Of a DNA stretch of 64,000 nucleotides, positions 51,424-62,378 are shown piece after piece; the stretch's first letter is position 1; each line of letters begins with the position of its first letter. Source of the stretch: Stercorarius parasiticus (lineage: Eukaryota; Chordata; Aves; Charadriiformes; Stercorariidae); NCBI GenBank assembly GCA_013396915.1, contig VWZL01004989.1, positions 1,054,439 to 1,118,438 of the forward strand, in the 5' to 3' direction. Under the pieces are notes generated by a model. That model searched no databases. It had not been told where the DNA came from and worked only from the letters and a program-made list of their open reading frames with translations. A program made the translations under genes and the position numbers.

Positions 51424-51497
51424 CTGCCTTGAGTAGGAGGTTGGACTGGGGACCTCTAGGAATCCCTTCCAGCTTGAATTTTTCCATGATTCTGTGG
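51424..51497 (+). mobile_element. Short CR1 3'-end fragment
   Basis: GAGTAGGAGGTTGGACTGGG, followed by GACCTCTAGGAATCCCTTCC and ATGATTCTGTGG, matches the last 75 or so bases of a plus-oriented CR1 (form: GGAGGTTGGACTAGATGACC, CCTTCCAACC, ATGATTCTATG). Confidence 0.85.
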
Positions 51498-52629
51498 CCA
51501 GAGAATATTAAGTGCAATTATCCCTTTAATATTTGTATTAGCAAGCACAATCTTCAGGAAATGCCAAACAAATTCCACTGGATTTTTCCTCTAAATAAAT
51601 GAATAGAATAAGACAATCTACTTTACATATTTATTTAAACAACTTCCTAGAGTATTATTCTTTTGTTTTGGTTTGGTTTTTTTTCCCCTGAATAATTCCT
51701 TTGGCTGCTAACTGTACTGAACAATTGACTGTATGGGGAGGGGAAACCCCCACATCTTTAGAAAAATCTGGAATTTTCTTTGGATTCCACAGTAATTAAA
51801 ATAAGGTTTTGTTATTTTCCTAGAGCGGATTTTTTTTTCTTTTTTTTCTGCAGCACTATTTTGTTTAATGTTAGTAGAGAATGAATTTAAATGCTGAGGC
51901 ATGAAAGCAGAATATTCTGTTTGAAACCGAAGGGATTTGTGGGGACCCACTGAAAAATAGCAATGTGTAGAGCTCTTTTACTCCGTCTCTGTATCAAAAA
52001 CAAAAACTTACCTAATAATCCTGCAAGTAGGAAATAGAAACAATTTATTGACACGGCAGGGTTTTTCTCATTACTGTTTGTTTTTCCAGTGCTACATTCA
52101 AAGCAGTAATTAAATTTGGAAGGTAAAGAGAGGCTGCTTACCTGGGGAATTATTCCACCACTTCATTCTCCGGGAATTCTTCTGGGTATTCAGGGAAATT
52201 TTGGGACCTCTTAATTCCTTCCTGTTATTTCCAGATTTATTTACGTGTATGACATACTAAATCATTAATACCCATAAACAGCGTATACTTGAAGAAAAAC
52301 CAAAATAAAACCAAAGCAAATCTTTACAGCCTAAGACAGCTCTAAGCTTTCCCAGGATTTCTGTTACTTGGGAAGGTCTAATCACTGATCCTCCATAAAT
52401 CCAAGTAGTTATAACTATGCATACAATACTTCTTTGTAGTAAAAAGTACAATGCTATTATGTCTAGGTAATATTCTAGCAGGAAAAGTAGCTTTGTAATT
52501 TAAAAAGGGGAATTCTAAATATGAATTGAAGTATTTATCTTATCATTCTTGTGGATTCTTCTCCTCTTTTGGCAAAAGCATTTTGACCTAAATTTTCCCT
52601 GCTGGAGTTCCTATTACAAGAGTGAATCA
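51498..52629. other. Intergenic, AT-rich, nothing recognised
   Basis: This AT-rich sequence has poly-T runs and no gene or repeat that I can name. Confidence 0.5.
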
Positions 52630-52722
52630 AAACACTTACTTTTTCTGTCTCAGTCTCCCCAGCTGTAGAAAAATTATATTCTGGCCATGGAATGGTGTTG
52701 GGAAATTAATTTTGTTTAGATT
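52630..52722 (+). mobile_element. MIR-like ancient SINE fossil
   Basis: CACTTACTTTTTCTGTCTCA, GTCTCCCCAGCTGTAGAAAA, GGTGTTGGGAAATTAAT follow the order of the MIR 3' half (CTTAACCTCTCTGTGCCTCA, GTTTCCCCATCTGTAAAATG, GTTGTGAGGATTAAAT). It is the clearest of the MIR-like fragments here. Confidence 0.6.
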
Positions 52723-53182
52723 CACTGAGGGCCCTGGGGTCCCCTGTGACAATGGGTTTTGAAGGTATAAAGTCTTCTTGTTGCTATTGGGACAACCAAC
52801 TTACAAATATTTGTAAATAAATGAATGAAAATGCAAACTCACATAAGACCTTGATTGTTTCGTTCTAAGCAGCCAACTCTGAACGCCCCTAATTTGTGGA
52901 AATTAATTATGAAACACAACCATATGTCCCTGTAATTACAAGAAAATAGATGGAAGCTGAGGAGACCGCCTGCATCCCGTGCGTGAATAAATCTCCTCAT
53001 CAAAAATGCCATCCATAATTCCCCCTTGAGGGAACTCAATCCAGCCACACACCCATGCGTGGGCTCCCTCCATGGCATCCCACCATACTGCTATGTGTTG
53101 GGGTACCATGAAACTAAATCCTCTGGGAAAGTATTTACAATAATAAGCTGCTGAGACTTTAGCTGAGAAGTGGAAGGGCGCG
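52723..53182. other. Intergenic, nothing recognised
   Basis: No gene or known repeat was seen. Confidence 0.5.
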
Positions 53183-53229
53183 GGCTGGGTTTTTGGTGGC
53201 AACTCAATCACTTACCCATCACATTCTGC
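53183..53229 (+). repeat. 47-bp repeat, copy A, beside CR1
   Basis: This copy matches 53709-53757 at about 39 of 47 positions, with shared blocks GGTTTTTGGTGG, CACTTAC and CATCACA. It ends six bases before the 3' end of the CR1 at 53235. Confidence 0.75.
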
Positions 53230-53234
53230 GTTTT

Positions 53235-53482
53235 CACAGAATCATAGAATCACACAATGATAGGGGTTGGAAGGGACCTCTGCAGATCATCTAATCCAAC
53301 CCCCCTGCCAAAGAAGGTTCACCTACCGCAGGTTGCATGGGAATGCATCCAGGCAGGTTTTGAATGTCTCCAGAGACAGACTCCAGTTTTGTATCATCAG
53401 CAAACTTGCTCTATCCCTTCATCCAGGTCATTGATGAATATATTGAACAGGACTGGGCCCAGTACTGACCCCTGGGGATACT
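53235..53482 (-). mobile_element. CR1 LINE fragment with large internal deletion
   Basis: The left part (53235-53385) is the reverse complement of a CR1 3' UTR: CACAGAATCATAGAATCACA, GGGGTTGGAAGGGACCTCTG, TTGAATGTCTCCAGAGACAG. At about 53386 it jumps to the reverse-transcriptase region (TCATCAGCAAACTTGCTCTA, GAACAGGACTGGGCCCAGTA, CTGACCCCTGGGG). That region is the complement of the PQGSVLGP...FADDTKL part of ORF2. The intervening several hundred bases of ORF2 are missing. A smaller deletion lies at about 53411. Confidence 0.93.
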
Positions 53483-53681
53483 TTTAACAGTGACCATTAG
53501 CTCTCATGCCCAAGACTCCTCTGAAACCTGCAGAGCAGCAGGGATTCCCCCCGAGATGGTTTTCCCCTGTCCCCACTGCCAAGCAGCAGGAGAGATTAGG
53601 AGAGAGCCATGTATGTAGTGGTGAAGCTTCAAAGTGGCCCTGAGGTGCTTAGGCTGAGCGGGAGCTGTTGAGTGCTAGCTC

Positions 53682-53783
53682 GGCATGGAGATGGACCCGT
53701 GGAGAGCAGGCTTGGTTTTTGGTGGTGACTGAAGCACTTACTCATCACACTCTCAGCACGGAGATGGACTCATGGAGAGCAGG
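53682..53783 (+). repeat. Short nested duplications
   Basis: GGCATGGAGATGGACCCGTG with GAGAGCAGG (53682-53710) recurs as AGCACGGAGATGGACTCATG with GAGAGCAGG (53755-53783), 73 bases apart. Between them sits copy B of the 47-bp repeat (53709-53757). Confidence 0.8.
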
Positions 53784-54323
53784 GGTTGGCAGCTGCTCGA
53801 GCCATTGCTGCCAGGGAATCCTGGAATTTGTTAGTCATTACCTTTAGGGTTTTGCAGTCAATATCAATGAAGAAATGTATGCATTTGTCTCAGTCATTGT
53901 ATTCCAGGATCAATTTATTGACTTCTGTGGAACTACAGCTCCTGTTGCACACTGATGGGGCCGGAACGGAGCTCCATAAAGGTCTTGGTGAAGAGAAGGG
54001 AAACCATGCCTGGAGCACCCTAAAGATTTGCCACAGTGTAGTAGCTATTTTCTTTTGACTTACTGTGCTGGGAGAGCAGCAAGGATATGATCTTCAAAGT
54101 CCAAGACAATGAGAAAGCCTAATTATTAATCCTCACCCGTCCAACGGTGTATGTGAAACTCTTTCAGGCTTTCATTTGATCTCTGGGAGACACTCCGTGG
54201 TTATTGAACTTATGTCATCATCCTGCTCTCCATAGGACACTGCTGCCAGTCTTCACTGGTTGGTGCTTTCAGTATGTGACTGGCAGGAAAAAAAGGGTAC
54301 GAAGAAACCTGAAGCTGCATTGC
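53784..54323. other. Intergenic; possible minus-strand 3' UTR
   Basis: No repeat was seen. TTTATT at 53914-53919 reads AATAAA on the minus strand. It would serve as a poly(A) signal about 405 bases after the stop codon of the candidate exon at 54324-54515. This is speculative and depends on that exon being real. Confidence 0.25.
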
Positions 54324-54515
54324 TCATGACAGTCTCAGTATTACAGTATCGTCTTCAGGACTGTCATCATCGCTCACGGAGCCTTTGCTATTAGTGATGA
54401 TTCCGTGTGACATGATGTGATTTAAAAATGATTGCACAGACTCTGACATTGCTTTGTACATCTTCTGTGTGGCCATCTGTCCATCAAAGAGGCAGCTCAA
54501 TAAACGAATAGGCAG
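54324..54515 (-). CDS. Candidate terminal exon, unidentified protein
   Basis: I do not recognise this sequence as a known gene. On the minus strand a pyrimidine-rich tract ending CCTTTGCATTCAG (plus 54516-54528) is a good splice acceptor. The sequence after it reads 63 codons to a TGA at 54326-54324: LPIRLLSCLFDGQMATQ, KMYKAMSESVQSFLNHIMS, then HGIITNSKGS and an acidic tail SVSDDDSPEDDTVILRLS. The composition looks like protein: an amphipathic middle and an acidic tail with a possible phosphorylation site. No upstream partner exon is identified, so it may instead be chance or a conserved non-coding element. Confidence 0.3.
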   Translation of the reverse strand: MPIRLLSCLFDGQMATQKMYKAMSESVQSFLNHIMSHGIITNSKGSVSDDDSPEDDTVILRLS

Positions 54516-54751
54516 CTGAATGCAAAGGTATATACAAGTCTTACACCCAATAATTTTATTTAAAAAGCTGTGTAGCAAGCTCAGCTCCCTTCGTATAATT
54601 TTTTCCTGCTGGAAGGTCTGTTGTTTTTTAAATGTACAGTAACCACTATTAAGTGTGCTTTAGTGAGTAGATTAATGGTTAAATATTTATTCTGTTTTTT
54701 TTAAGACTTTGACTATAATTAAATGACTGCTGTCAACCATCTTGCATCTCC

Positions 54752-54927
54752 AACAGAGGGTGGTCAAACACTGGCACAGGCTTCCTAGAGAGGTGGTCGA
54801 TGCCCCAAGCCTGTCAGTGTTTGAGAGGCATTTGGACAATGCCCTTAGTAACATGCTTTAACTTCTGGTCAGCCCTGAAGTGGTCAGGGAGTTGGGCTAG
54901 ATGATTGTGTAGGTCCCGTCCAGCTGA
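54752..54927 (+). mobile_element. CR1 LINE 3' fragment
   Basis: AGAGGGTGGTCAAACACTGG, CACAGGCTTCCTAGAGAGGT and GTTGGGCTAGATGATTGTGT follow the ORF2 end and 3' UTR of CR1 in plus orientation. The copy leads straight into the pentanucleotide array that takes the place of its terminal repeat. Confidence 0.9.
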
Positions 54928-55041
54928 AATTCAATTCAATTCAATTCAATTCAATTCAATTCAATTCAATTCTATTCTATTCTATTCTATTCTATTCTAT
55001 TCTATTCTATTCTATTCTATTCTATTCTACTCTATTCTATT
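54928..55041 (+). repeat. Microsatellite (AATTC)9 then (TATTC)13
   Basis: Nine perfect AATTC units (54928-54972) are followed by about thirteen TATTC units to 55037, with one TACTC variant at 55028, then a broken unit. The array grows out of the 3' end of the CR1 just before it. Confidence 0.95.
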
Positions 55042-58000
55042 AGGTTCCACTCTGCCCTCCTCTGCTCCACTCCAATGAGTAGGCCAAACAGATGCAAAAC
55101 TAAGCAAGTCTAAGGTGCACAGACCTGAGACCCAAAATTAAGTCTTACAAGTATAATAGCAAATGTACTGGGAACAAAGAAAACCTGCAGCCCTGCTTGA
55201 CTAACAAAGACTTAGCTAAGGAAATACTTGGTGTGAGCATCAAAAAGCAGCAGCAGATTGTTTTCTTTTTTTCTCAGGACTGCCTGCAAACTTCATGACA
55301 ATCCTTTTTTCCCTTTTTTATCCCCCTCAGTCCCCCAGGGGCCCCCTGTGGTAACCTTTGGCATTTTGTATCCTGGGAGCAGGAAGTTTCCTGTGGTGTG
55401 TCGACAGCAATTTGGTTTTCTCTGATACCAAATTGAAAAATTCAGCTGACAAGTCCAATATCTGTGAATTAAATGTGTGACAAATGCGAGCTGACTTGAA
55501 CAGTCATTTCAAGTAACCTGTCAAGATATTGAAGTTCTTGGGTCAACTTGAAAATCAGAGAAAAAACCATTAATATCTATTAATGTAAAACTAGCATTGA
55601 CAAAGAAGTATGCCTTTAAATGGGGTAGAGAAAAGCACATGGCTGATGTGTTTGGAAATAGCATAGAATGGCTAGAGCAAGGTGAGTGCCGAATGCATAG
55701 CCCTTATTCTGTTGTTTTGTTTTTTTTCAATTTTATAAATTTGATATGTGATAATTTGATATGTCTTTTATTTCTAGAAGCATCACGTGAAATACACAAC
55801 CCCAGAGAAAACCCTGCTCAGGTTTGCCAGCGGTCAATTTTTCTTTTTGTATTTAAACCTATCATCGAAATTCTCCATTTTATTATAAGAATGATGGAGT
55901 TAGAGGTTGGGCAGGGTACCATGCAAACCCAGCAGCCTAACTGCAACTCGCTGAAATGGTAAGTCTTGCGAGATGTTCCAGCATCATGAAATTTGTCTCT
56001 GTCCTTAATTGGGGTGAAAAGTTGGAATTTTGAAATGTTTTGCAGAACAGAAAAGCTGAAATATTTCTAGTGGGAAACATCAGACAGATTTCTTGAAATG
56101 AAGCACTTCAGTGGTGTCACACTGTGCCATGAATGTCAGGCAATTTCATTTAATAAGGTGAAAAATATATTCCACCATGTCCTGTCCTGCTCTGTTCTAT
56201 TGTTAGTGCAACGGGAAGAGAAAAGCGTGGCTGGAGATGAAACAAGTCAGTGAATTTTGATTTTGAATTATTCAGAAACATTTTTCCATGGAAAATATCA
56301 AATGGGAGCTCTTCCTGGGAAACGGCGCTTCTTTATACAGTGCCATCCTCCATGTAGTTTAACAACGGCAAATGAAATACGTCGTGTCTGCCCGGGCTGC
56401 TCTTCTCTGACAGCACTTTTCTCATCCTCATCTCTTCTCCTGCCCCATGACATTGGTTTGTCCTGTGGCTGAGGTCCATGGCTGCTCCCTGCATCAATCG
56501 CTGGAGCTGTGTTGGGGCAGTGTTTCTCTCTTTGAAATGGGAGAACCATGTGGCCTGGGGTTGTTTCTTTTTGCTGTCCCCATGCTTTGGGGGTGGGCTG
56601 TTTCAAGAGGACTATCTCTCTCTCACAGAAGTGGTAGCTATGTCCATGTTCTCTTTGGACTGCAGCTGGGCAACCTGGAGGTGTATCTGCCACGCGATGT
56701 ACGATTTCTGCAGCTATGAACCAGCTGCTGGAGCCACTTGTGGGGTTGTCCTGCAGCCCATGGCCAAAAACCAAGACGGTCACTTGAGCGGTTGGTCTGG
56801 CAAGTGCAAAGGCTCCAGTGACAGTGGTGACCAGCATGTCCTTGTGGTAGTCTTCTCAACCAACAAAGCTATGGGGGGAGGGAGTCAGTTTTTTATTGAG
56901 AACTATACTTTAAAGTTATACAAAGAACAAATGGGACCTGGTAGGATTCCTGTATGTGCTTCAGTGCCTGACTTGGGTGCTAATGGGTGTTAACCTCAAC
57001 ATGATACTGGAAAAGTCCTACCAGCTGCCACCCTGCGCCTTCAGGAGCCAAATATGAAAAATGCGAATACACTGTCGATGCAATTGACACAGATTCCCAC
57101 TGGGCACAACATGTTCCTGGCTTTGGAGGTGGATCCTCTGTTAGTTCTCCCAGTTTGGTTCTTCTCTGCTGAAGATCTAGAAGATCTTAAATGGATTTAT
57201 CTCCAGCTCTGTTTTCTCTGAGTGTGTAGGCATGGACAAGCATTTGGCTATGGGATTTACAATGAGAGCTATTCAAGTGTTTTAATTGTAACATTATTTG
57301 TGTGGAATTTGGAACGTTGTCTTTTTAATGAATTGCATTCAAAAGGACTAATTAGTATTCTGATGGGGTGCTGTTTGTGTGTGTGCCTATCATCTGCCAC
57401 GCGATGTACCGCTAACAAAGCACAACACTCATATCTGTCCAAGATATTAATCATTCTTCAGTGAGAGAAAATACCTCATTTTAATCGCTGTGCCGTTCTA
57501 CACGTCCCATTAATTAGCATTTGTTAAGCAGCAAGAATGGGCTTGGTGCTGTGCGGTACAGAGCTTACGGACTTGGCATGGGTATTCACGGAGGCAAAGG
57601 CCACGCCATGAGTAGTGGCCACCCAAAGCAGGCTGAGGACAGAGGCTGGGGAGTTTCACTCCATAGACAAGAGAAAGACAAAGAGGAGTTTTTGTAGATG
57701 TGGTCAGCTCTAGTTAGGTGAACATTTAAATGTGGCTGAGGTAAGGATCCTCTTAGTGGGATAGTAGGGCACCTGGGACTTCTGACATGGTTGTTCTGGA
57801 GGAAGGAGAAAAAAATCATCCTGTTTTCACTAATATTGTGATATTTGTCAAGTATTTGGGTCCAATGCAGGCTCCACATACCCTAAGCCTCCATCTTGTG
57901 CTGTGGTGGCGGTGGAATAAAGCAAAAGAAAAGGGATGGGGGCTGGATGGCTGCTCTTGTTGACTCCAGTGCAGTTGTCCTCTCTGTGAGTGGTTTACAG

Positions 58001-58440
58001 GGCTGTAGCAGAGCAGAACACTTATTAGTGACAGGCATTGGAGAAAATAATTGGATTTCATTGATTTGACTGTACATAACTGCTATTTATCAATCTTTCT
58101 GAAAGCTCAGATACTGGTGATGGTAAGGAAAAAACATTCTGGCTATACATGGGATTAGCTGAGCAAATGTGATCTCTTAAAAATAAGGGGAGACCTGATC
58201 AGAAGGCGAGACTGCAGTGTCAGTGGCTTGCTTGGCTGTTATGATATTGCTTTGTTTTAATTTCAAATTCAGAAGTAATGACAGGGACAATTTTTCTGCA
58301 CTGAGGGCAAAGATCTATTTTTTATTATTTCAAGAGCTGTTTGCTTGGCAGGGGACAGACCCCATTGAAAGATGATTTAAAACCTCTGATCAAAAGTGTG
58401 GTGAACCCTCTCACGTCCCCTGGCTTTTTGACAACCCTCA
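55042..58440. other. Intergenic, nothing confirmed
   Basis: No confirmed gene. Overlapping open frames of 171 (56478-56993 plus) and 179 codons (56298-56837 minus) occur, but neither product resembles a known family and no supporting splice or start context was seen. An exact 18-base repeat lies at 56685-56702 and 57392-57409. Confidence 0.45.
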
Positions 58441-58660
58441 AGCTGAGCAAGGCAGCGGGATCATAGGGCAGAGATGGAGAGGTGCTGGTGATGCCGCTGC
58501 GATGCAGCCCAGCTGCTGAGCTGGACACAGATGGGCTCGGCCAGGTCACACGCCGCTGTCAGACGTGTGTCCCCCACCCCAGGGATGGGCTCAGGGCACT
58601 GCTGGAGCAGGACTGTCTCTGGAGGGGATCAGCCAGAGAGCGATGCACGGTGCAGTGTAG
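58441..58660. promoter_or_regulatory. CpG-retaining patch
   Basis: Roughly nine to ten CpGs occur in 200 bases (for example CACGCCGCTGTCAGACG at about 58549-58565). No gene start is attached. Regulatory function is a guess from composition alone. Confidence 0.2.
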
Positions 58661-58772
58661 CCTTTGGCTTTGGTTTTGAACCTGAGCTCCTGAATTTACA
58701 AGCCGGTGGCTTAGTATGCTCCCTACACTAGCACCGTGCTCTTTTGCTGCCTGGGCTGGCTCGAGGAGGAGG

Positions 58773-58798
58773 ATATTAATATTAATATTAATATTAAT
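58773..58798 (+). repeat. Simple repeat (ATATTA)n
   Basis: About four units of ATATTA occur in a row. Confidence 0.9.
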
Positions 58799-58967
58799 GC
58801 AGCATTTATTTCTCTTGTGTTCTTGACATTCAAAAAGTGAATGTATAATATACAGAGGTCAAGGTAGGCCAGTCCTGCCATTTCAAACAGAACAGGAGAT
58901 GAAGACAGAATAGCTCTGTTCTGTGAGTTCAACATTTTCATAAAGGTATTTCTGACTCTGTGTATCT

Positions 58968-59009
58968 ATACACACAAACATACACACACACATATATATA
59001 TGCATATAT
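58968..59009 (+). repeat. Simple repeat (CA)n/(TA)n
   Basis: Alternating CA then TA dinucleotides, slightly interrupted. Confidence 0.85.
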
Positions 59010-59379
59010 TCTGCTATAACTCAGGACAGTATCTCGGTTGACTTGCAGTTCTACACTCACACTCAGAGGAACACATCTTTCTTTCAGTGACTTGATGAAG
59101 GAGCAGTCACTAACAAAACCCTAAACCTGGCTGAAAGATCCTAAAATGATAAATCTCTTTTCTCCGGAGATATGAGGTTTAATTTTGGCCGAACAAGTCT
59201 CCACGCATTTGGGTTCCCAATGATCCATTTGTAGCTTATCAATTAATTTTCATATTTCCGCTCTGTGGAGATGTGGAATTCATTTCCTGCTGGAGAGGTT
59301 ACTGGAATGATAATGCGCAGGTGGCTTGAGATATAGCATAAATATATTATGCTTTGGTATGTCTCATTTATTATGTAAA

Positions 59380-59720
59380 TCCGCATACGCTCGGTGCAGA
59401 TGAAACAGCTTGATACCGCAGCAGGGTCGTGCATCGGCTGGCAGTCATTTGCGAGGTTCTTCAATAATGCAAGACAAGCAGTGGCCGCAGACGCCATGGC
59501 TTCAAAGAGGGTGCCCTCCCCGCAGAAGCTGGAGGATACCAGGCTGTTCTCATCATTTTGTTTTGATGGCATTTGTCGGGGCTTGCAGGCAGTGAATGAA
59601 ATGCAAGGGAAAGGATGCAAGACCTCTGTTACTGCGAGGGCTGTAATGGCATTGTACGCCTGCTGTCCTTGGAAAGGCCCTTTATTTCCTGATTTTTCTA
59701 TAGCAGCCCTCGTCTGCTAA
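59380..59720. promoter_or_regulatory. CpG-retaining patch, both strands open
   Basis: About ten CpGs lie in 59380-59520 alone (CCGCATACGCTCGG, GTCGTGCATCGG, GGCCGCAGACG). The plus strand has a 109-codon frame (59394-59720) and the minus strand a 125-codon frame (59243-59620). Neither product is recognised. Constraint on a non-coding element or hypomethylation would explain the CpG content; so might a missed exon. Confidence 0.3.
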
Positions 59721-60559
59721 TCTTGGAGGAACAGGGGAATATTCAGGCTTCACAGTTCAGTGCCCAGATTGCTATGTGAATGTTTGAATAGCTATCTGCT
59801 CATTAATTGCAGGACTTTTAAGGTGTTTTTATTGGAAAAGTGGCCTTTCTCAGTTTCTGTTGGCTGTGTTTTGGGAGAGAGATTCTTGAACCCAAAGAAA
59901 CCCCAGCGTCAGCCAGGAGACTTTGGAGAACAAGTCTGTGCTATTTGTCCCTGAGGTCATTGCTTTGGATGGGCTGTGTCAGCTGGTCCGTGTATCCTGC
60001 AGCTGTGGTATCATGAAAGAGTCACTGTTATGTCTAGGGGAGGGCATCAGACTTGGTCATGATTTTACAAGCAGGAAATCTCAAAGAAGTCATTAGGAAG
60101 AAAAAGGGAAGAAGAAACACATTGTTGTGTTGTGGTCCATGTGCTTCACGATGTTCTGTCCAGGAAGGGTAAGGGGAACAGGCCTGTCCCCCCATCCCGA
60201 GTGATGCTCAGGTCCCACAGGAGCCCTGGCTTCAGGTGCAGGGAGTGGCTCCTGCTCTGGGTGCTGATACTGGGCTGTCAGTGGGTTTGATTTGTAATGA
60301 CCATGTTTTCAAGAAACGTTTTATACCATCATGACAGTTGGTTTCCCAACCTCTTTAGATAAGTGCAGCAATAAACCGCGCACTTCCATGGGAGTTCCTC
60401 TTTGCACAGGCCCTCCTGTTTTGTCTTTTCTTTCCGAAGCCCTCTGTTTTGCATTCAGCTATGCTCAACAAAAACAGCTGAGGCAAATCTGCCGCTGCTG
60501 CTCACTTCACAACAATTTGCAAAACAGATCTGAGCCTGAACAGTTGTTACACAAATTGG

Positions 60560-60955
60560 GACTCAATGCGCAAACGAAAACTAGAAAACAAACAAACAAA
60601 ACGCGGCACATATTGTTGCACTGCGTGCCTCTCCAGGAGACGGGCTCGAGGAGAGATGTTTGCTCTTGCTTTCTGCAGAAAGGCAAGCAGGTTGCCAGCT
60701 GCTGTCCCTGTTGACAGAGCAGCGAAGCCCGGGAGAGGCTCGTTCTGCCACCAGGCGAGCGGGAGCGCTTCCCATTGCCGTCATGAATGGCAAAGTGCAT
60801 CCTACGAGGGCAGAGTTTGGCGTCATTATAACTAACTCCTGGAATTTTTTCCTCTGCTTGCATTTGACAAGATGCTAGAGATGAAGCTGTGCGCTTGCCT
60901 AAAGCTTTGAATGGGTCCATAAATAAATAAATATTCCTCCGCAAAGAAAATACCT
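60560..60955. promoter_or_regulatory. CpG-rich patch, possible enhancer
   Basis: Hand count gives about 18 CpGs in 390 bases, with two dense clusters (60568-60650 and 60722-60780). At close to 50% GC that is an observed/expected ratio near 0.7. It lies in an otherwise CpG-poor neighbourhood. No transcript start can be assigned. Confidence 0.3.
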
Positions 60956-62250
60956 TCCAGACATCAATACAGCAGGGGATGCTCTGAATACATGCAAGAA
61001 AGGGAGGAAGGGGCCATGTGATGAGCAGATGCAGGATTGTTATTACAATGGCCTTATCTCCTTTATACTTTTAAAAAAAAAAAAAAAGTTTCCAATGAGC
61101 TTCTCCTCTCTTGCATGCCATGGAAACAGTAGTATCTGCCAGAACAAACACTGCACAACCTAATGACCATTCTCTTGAAAATACCACTATAAAAAATTCA
61201 GCACCTGTGAGCAGTTTAAGAAGTCCTGGTACAGCCTGACCTAAAAATTCAAATCAAAATAGTTTTTTGCCTATTCACTTTGACTGAAAGGCTGATGCAC
61301 AGCTGTTGGTTTGGAAACTGGGTGATTTTTCGGCTCTTTTAGTTAATGACCAAACCCAAACATAGCCAAATGACTATATTTGAGTCAAAAGACTCAAGCC
61401 ATAAGCTCCCTTGGACAGCCTTGATGAGGAAAAAAATCTTTGCTCTTCCATGGCCTGATTCAGCCAGATTTTCTCTGGGAAAAAGTGTCAATCACAGCTC
61501 AAATCGAGCTTTGTTCCTGCAGCACCCTGCCCTTGTGACTAGGTGGTGGAAACACGAATTAAGTGGTGCAGGAGGGAGAGGGAGCGTACTGGTTTTTGGT
61601 TAATCACACCCAAACCCAGCGAGACGGCTGCATGTTACAACAGCCTTTGTGGTTCCCTGTCTACAGGCAGAAACAACAAGTGATGCAGAGCAAACCAAAG
61701 GGCTGGAAGCTGTAGTGCCAGGTGAGCCTGTACAGAGAAAGCCTGGCCTGGAAGAAGCGGCAGTAACTGGTATGCCAGTACATGAACCTAAAGCATGAGC
61801 TTTGTATGGGGCAGGTCTCAGCCCCTCTCTGTGCCTCAGCTTCCCAGCATGGACAGTGCATGCTGAGATGGCTGATCAGCTCGTGTAGCTCTTCACATAC
61901 TACTGTTGAACTGATTTTGATGAGCTTCTCCTCTGTGAAGTACACTGCTTAAGTAAAACGGCTATTTTAACTGAGTGCTCATGTTGGGATCTGGGAATTT
62001 GCTGGGGTAGGATAAAAACTGTTCTTTAGGTCCCCATGGATTAAACTGCCATTGAAATAATGAGTAGAAATAGTGTAAAAGAAATTCCCTTACCCTTTTA
62101 GTTCATCTGTGCCCCGCTCTTCTTGGGCTCTTCCAGAAGCACTAAACTTCAGGAGAGAAACTTTCTTGTGATACTGTTGTTGCAGGTTTTTATAGGCAGA
62201 AGGTTTAGGTGGACTGGTATATGGAAAGGTTACCATTTCTACTTTGGTTT
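60956..62250. other. Intergenic, nothing recognised
   Basis: This includes an A15-16 run at about 61073-61087. A weak MIR-like stretch (CCTCTCTGTGCCTCAGCTTC, near 61824) was seen but is too short to call. Confidence 0.45.
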
Positions 62251-62378
62251 TAGAATCATAAAATCATAAAATTATCTAGGTTGAAAAAGACCATCGAGTT
62301 CAACTGTAAACCTAACGCTGCCAACTCCACCAAAAACCCATGTCCCTAAGTCCCCATTCTACATCCCTTTTAAATAAA
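62251..62378 (-). mobile_element. CR1 LINE 3' fragment
   Basis: TAGAATCATAAAATCATAAA followed by AGGTTGAAAAAGACCATCGA and CCATGTCCCTAAG is the reverse complement of a CR1 3' UTR. It is more diverged than the other copies and truncated near 62378. Confidence 0.88.

Noticed and set aside
56298..56993. Overlapping frames of 179 (minus) and 171 (plus) codons
   Set aside because: Neither resembles a known family. Long frames on both strands point to composition. Kept only as a note in the intergenic entry.
61811..61860. Further MIR-like stretch (CCTCTCTGTGCCTCAGCTTC)
   Set aside because: Only about 25 bases match and no other MIR segment is in order around it.
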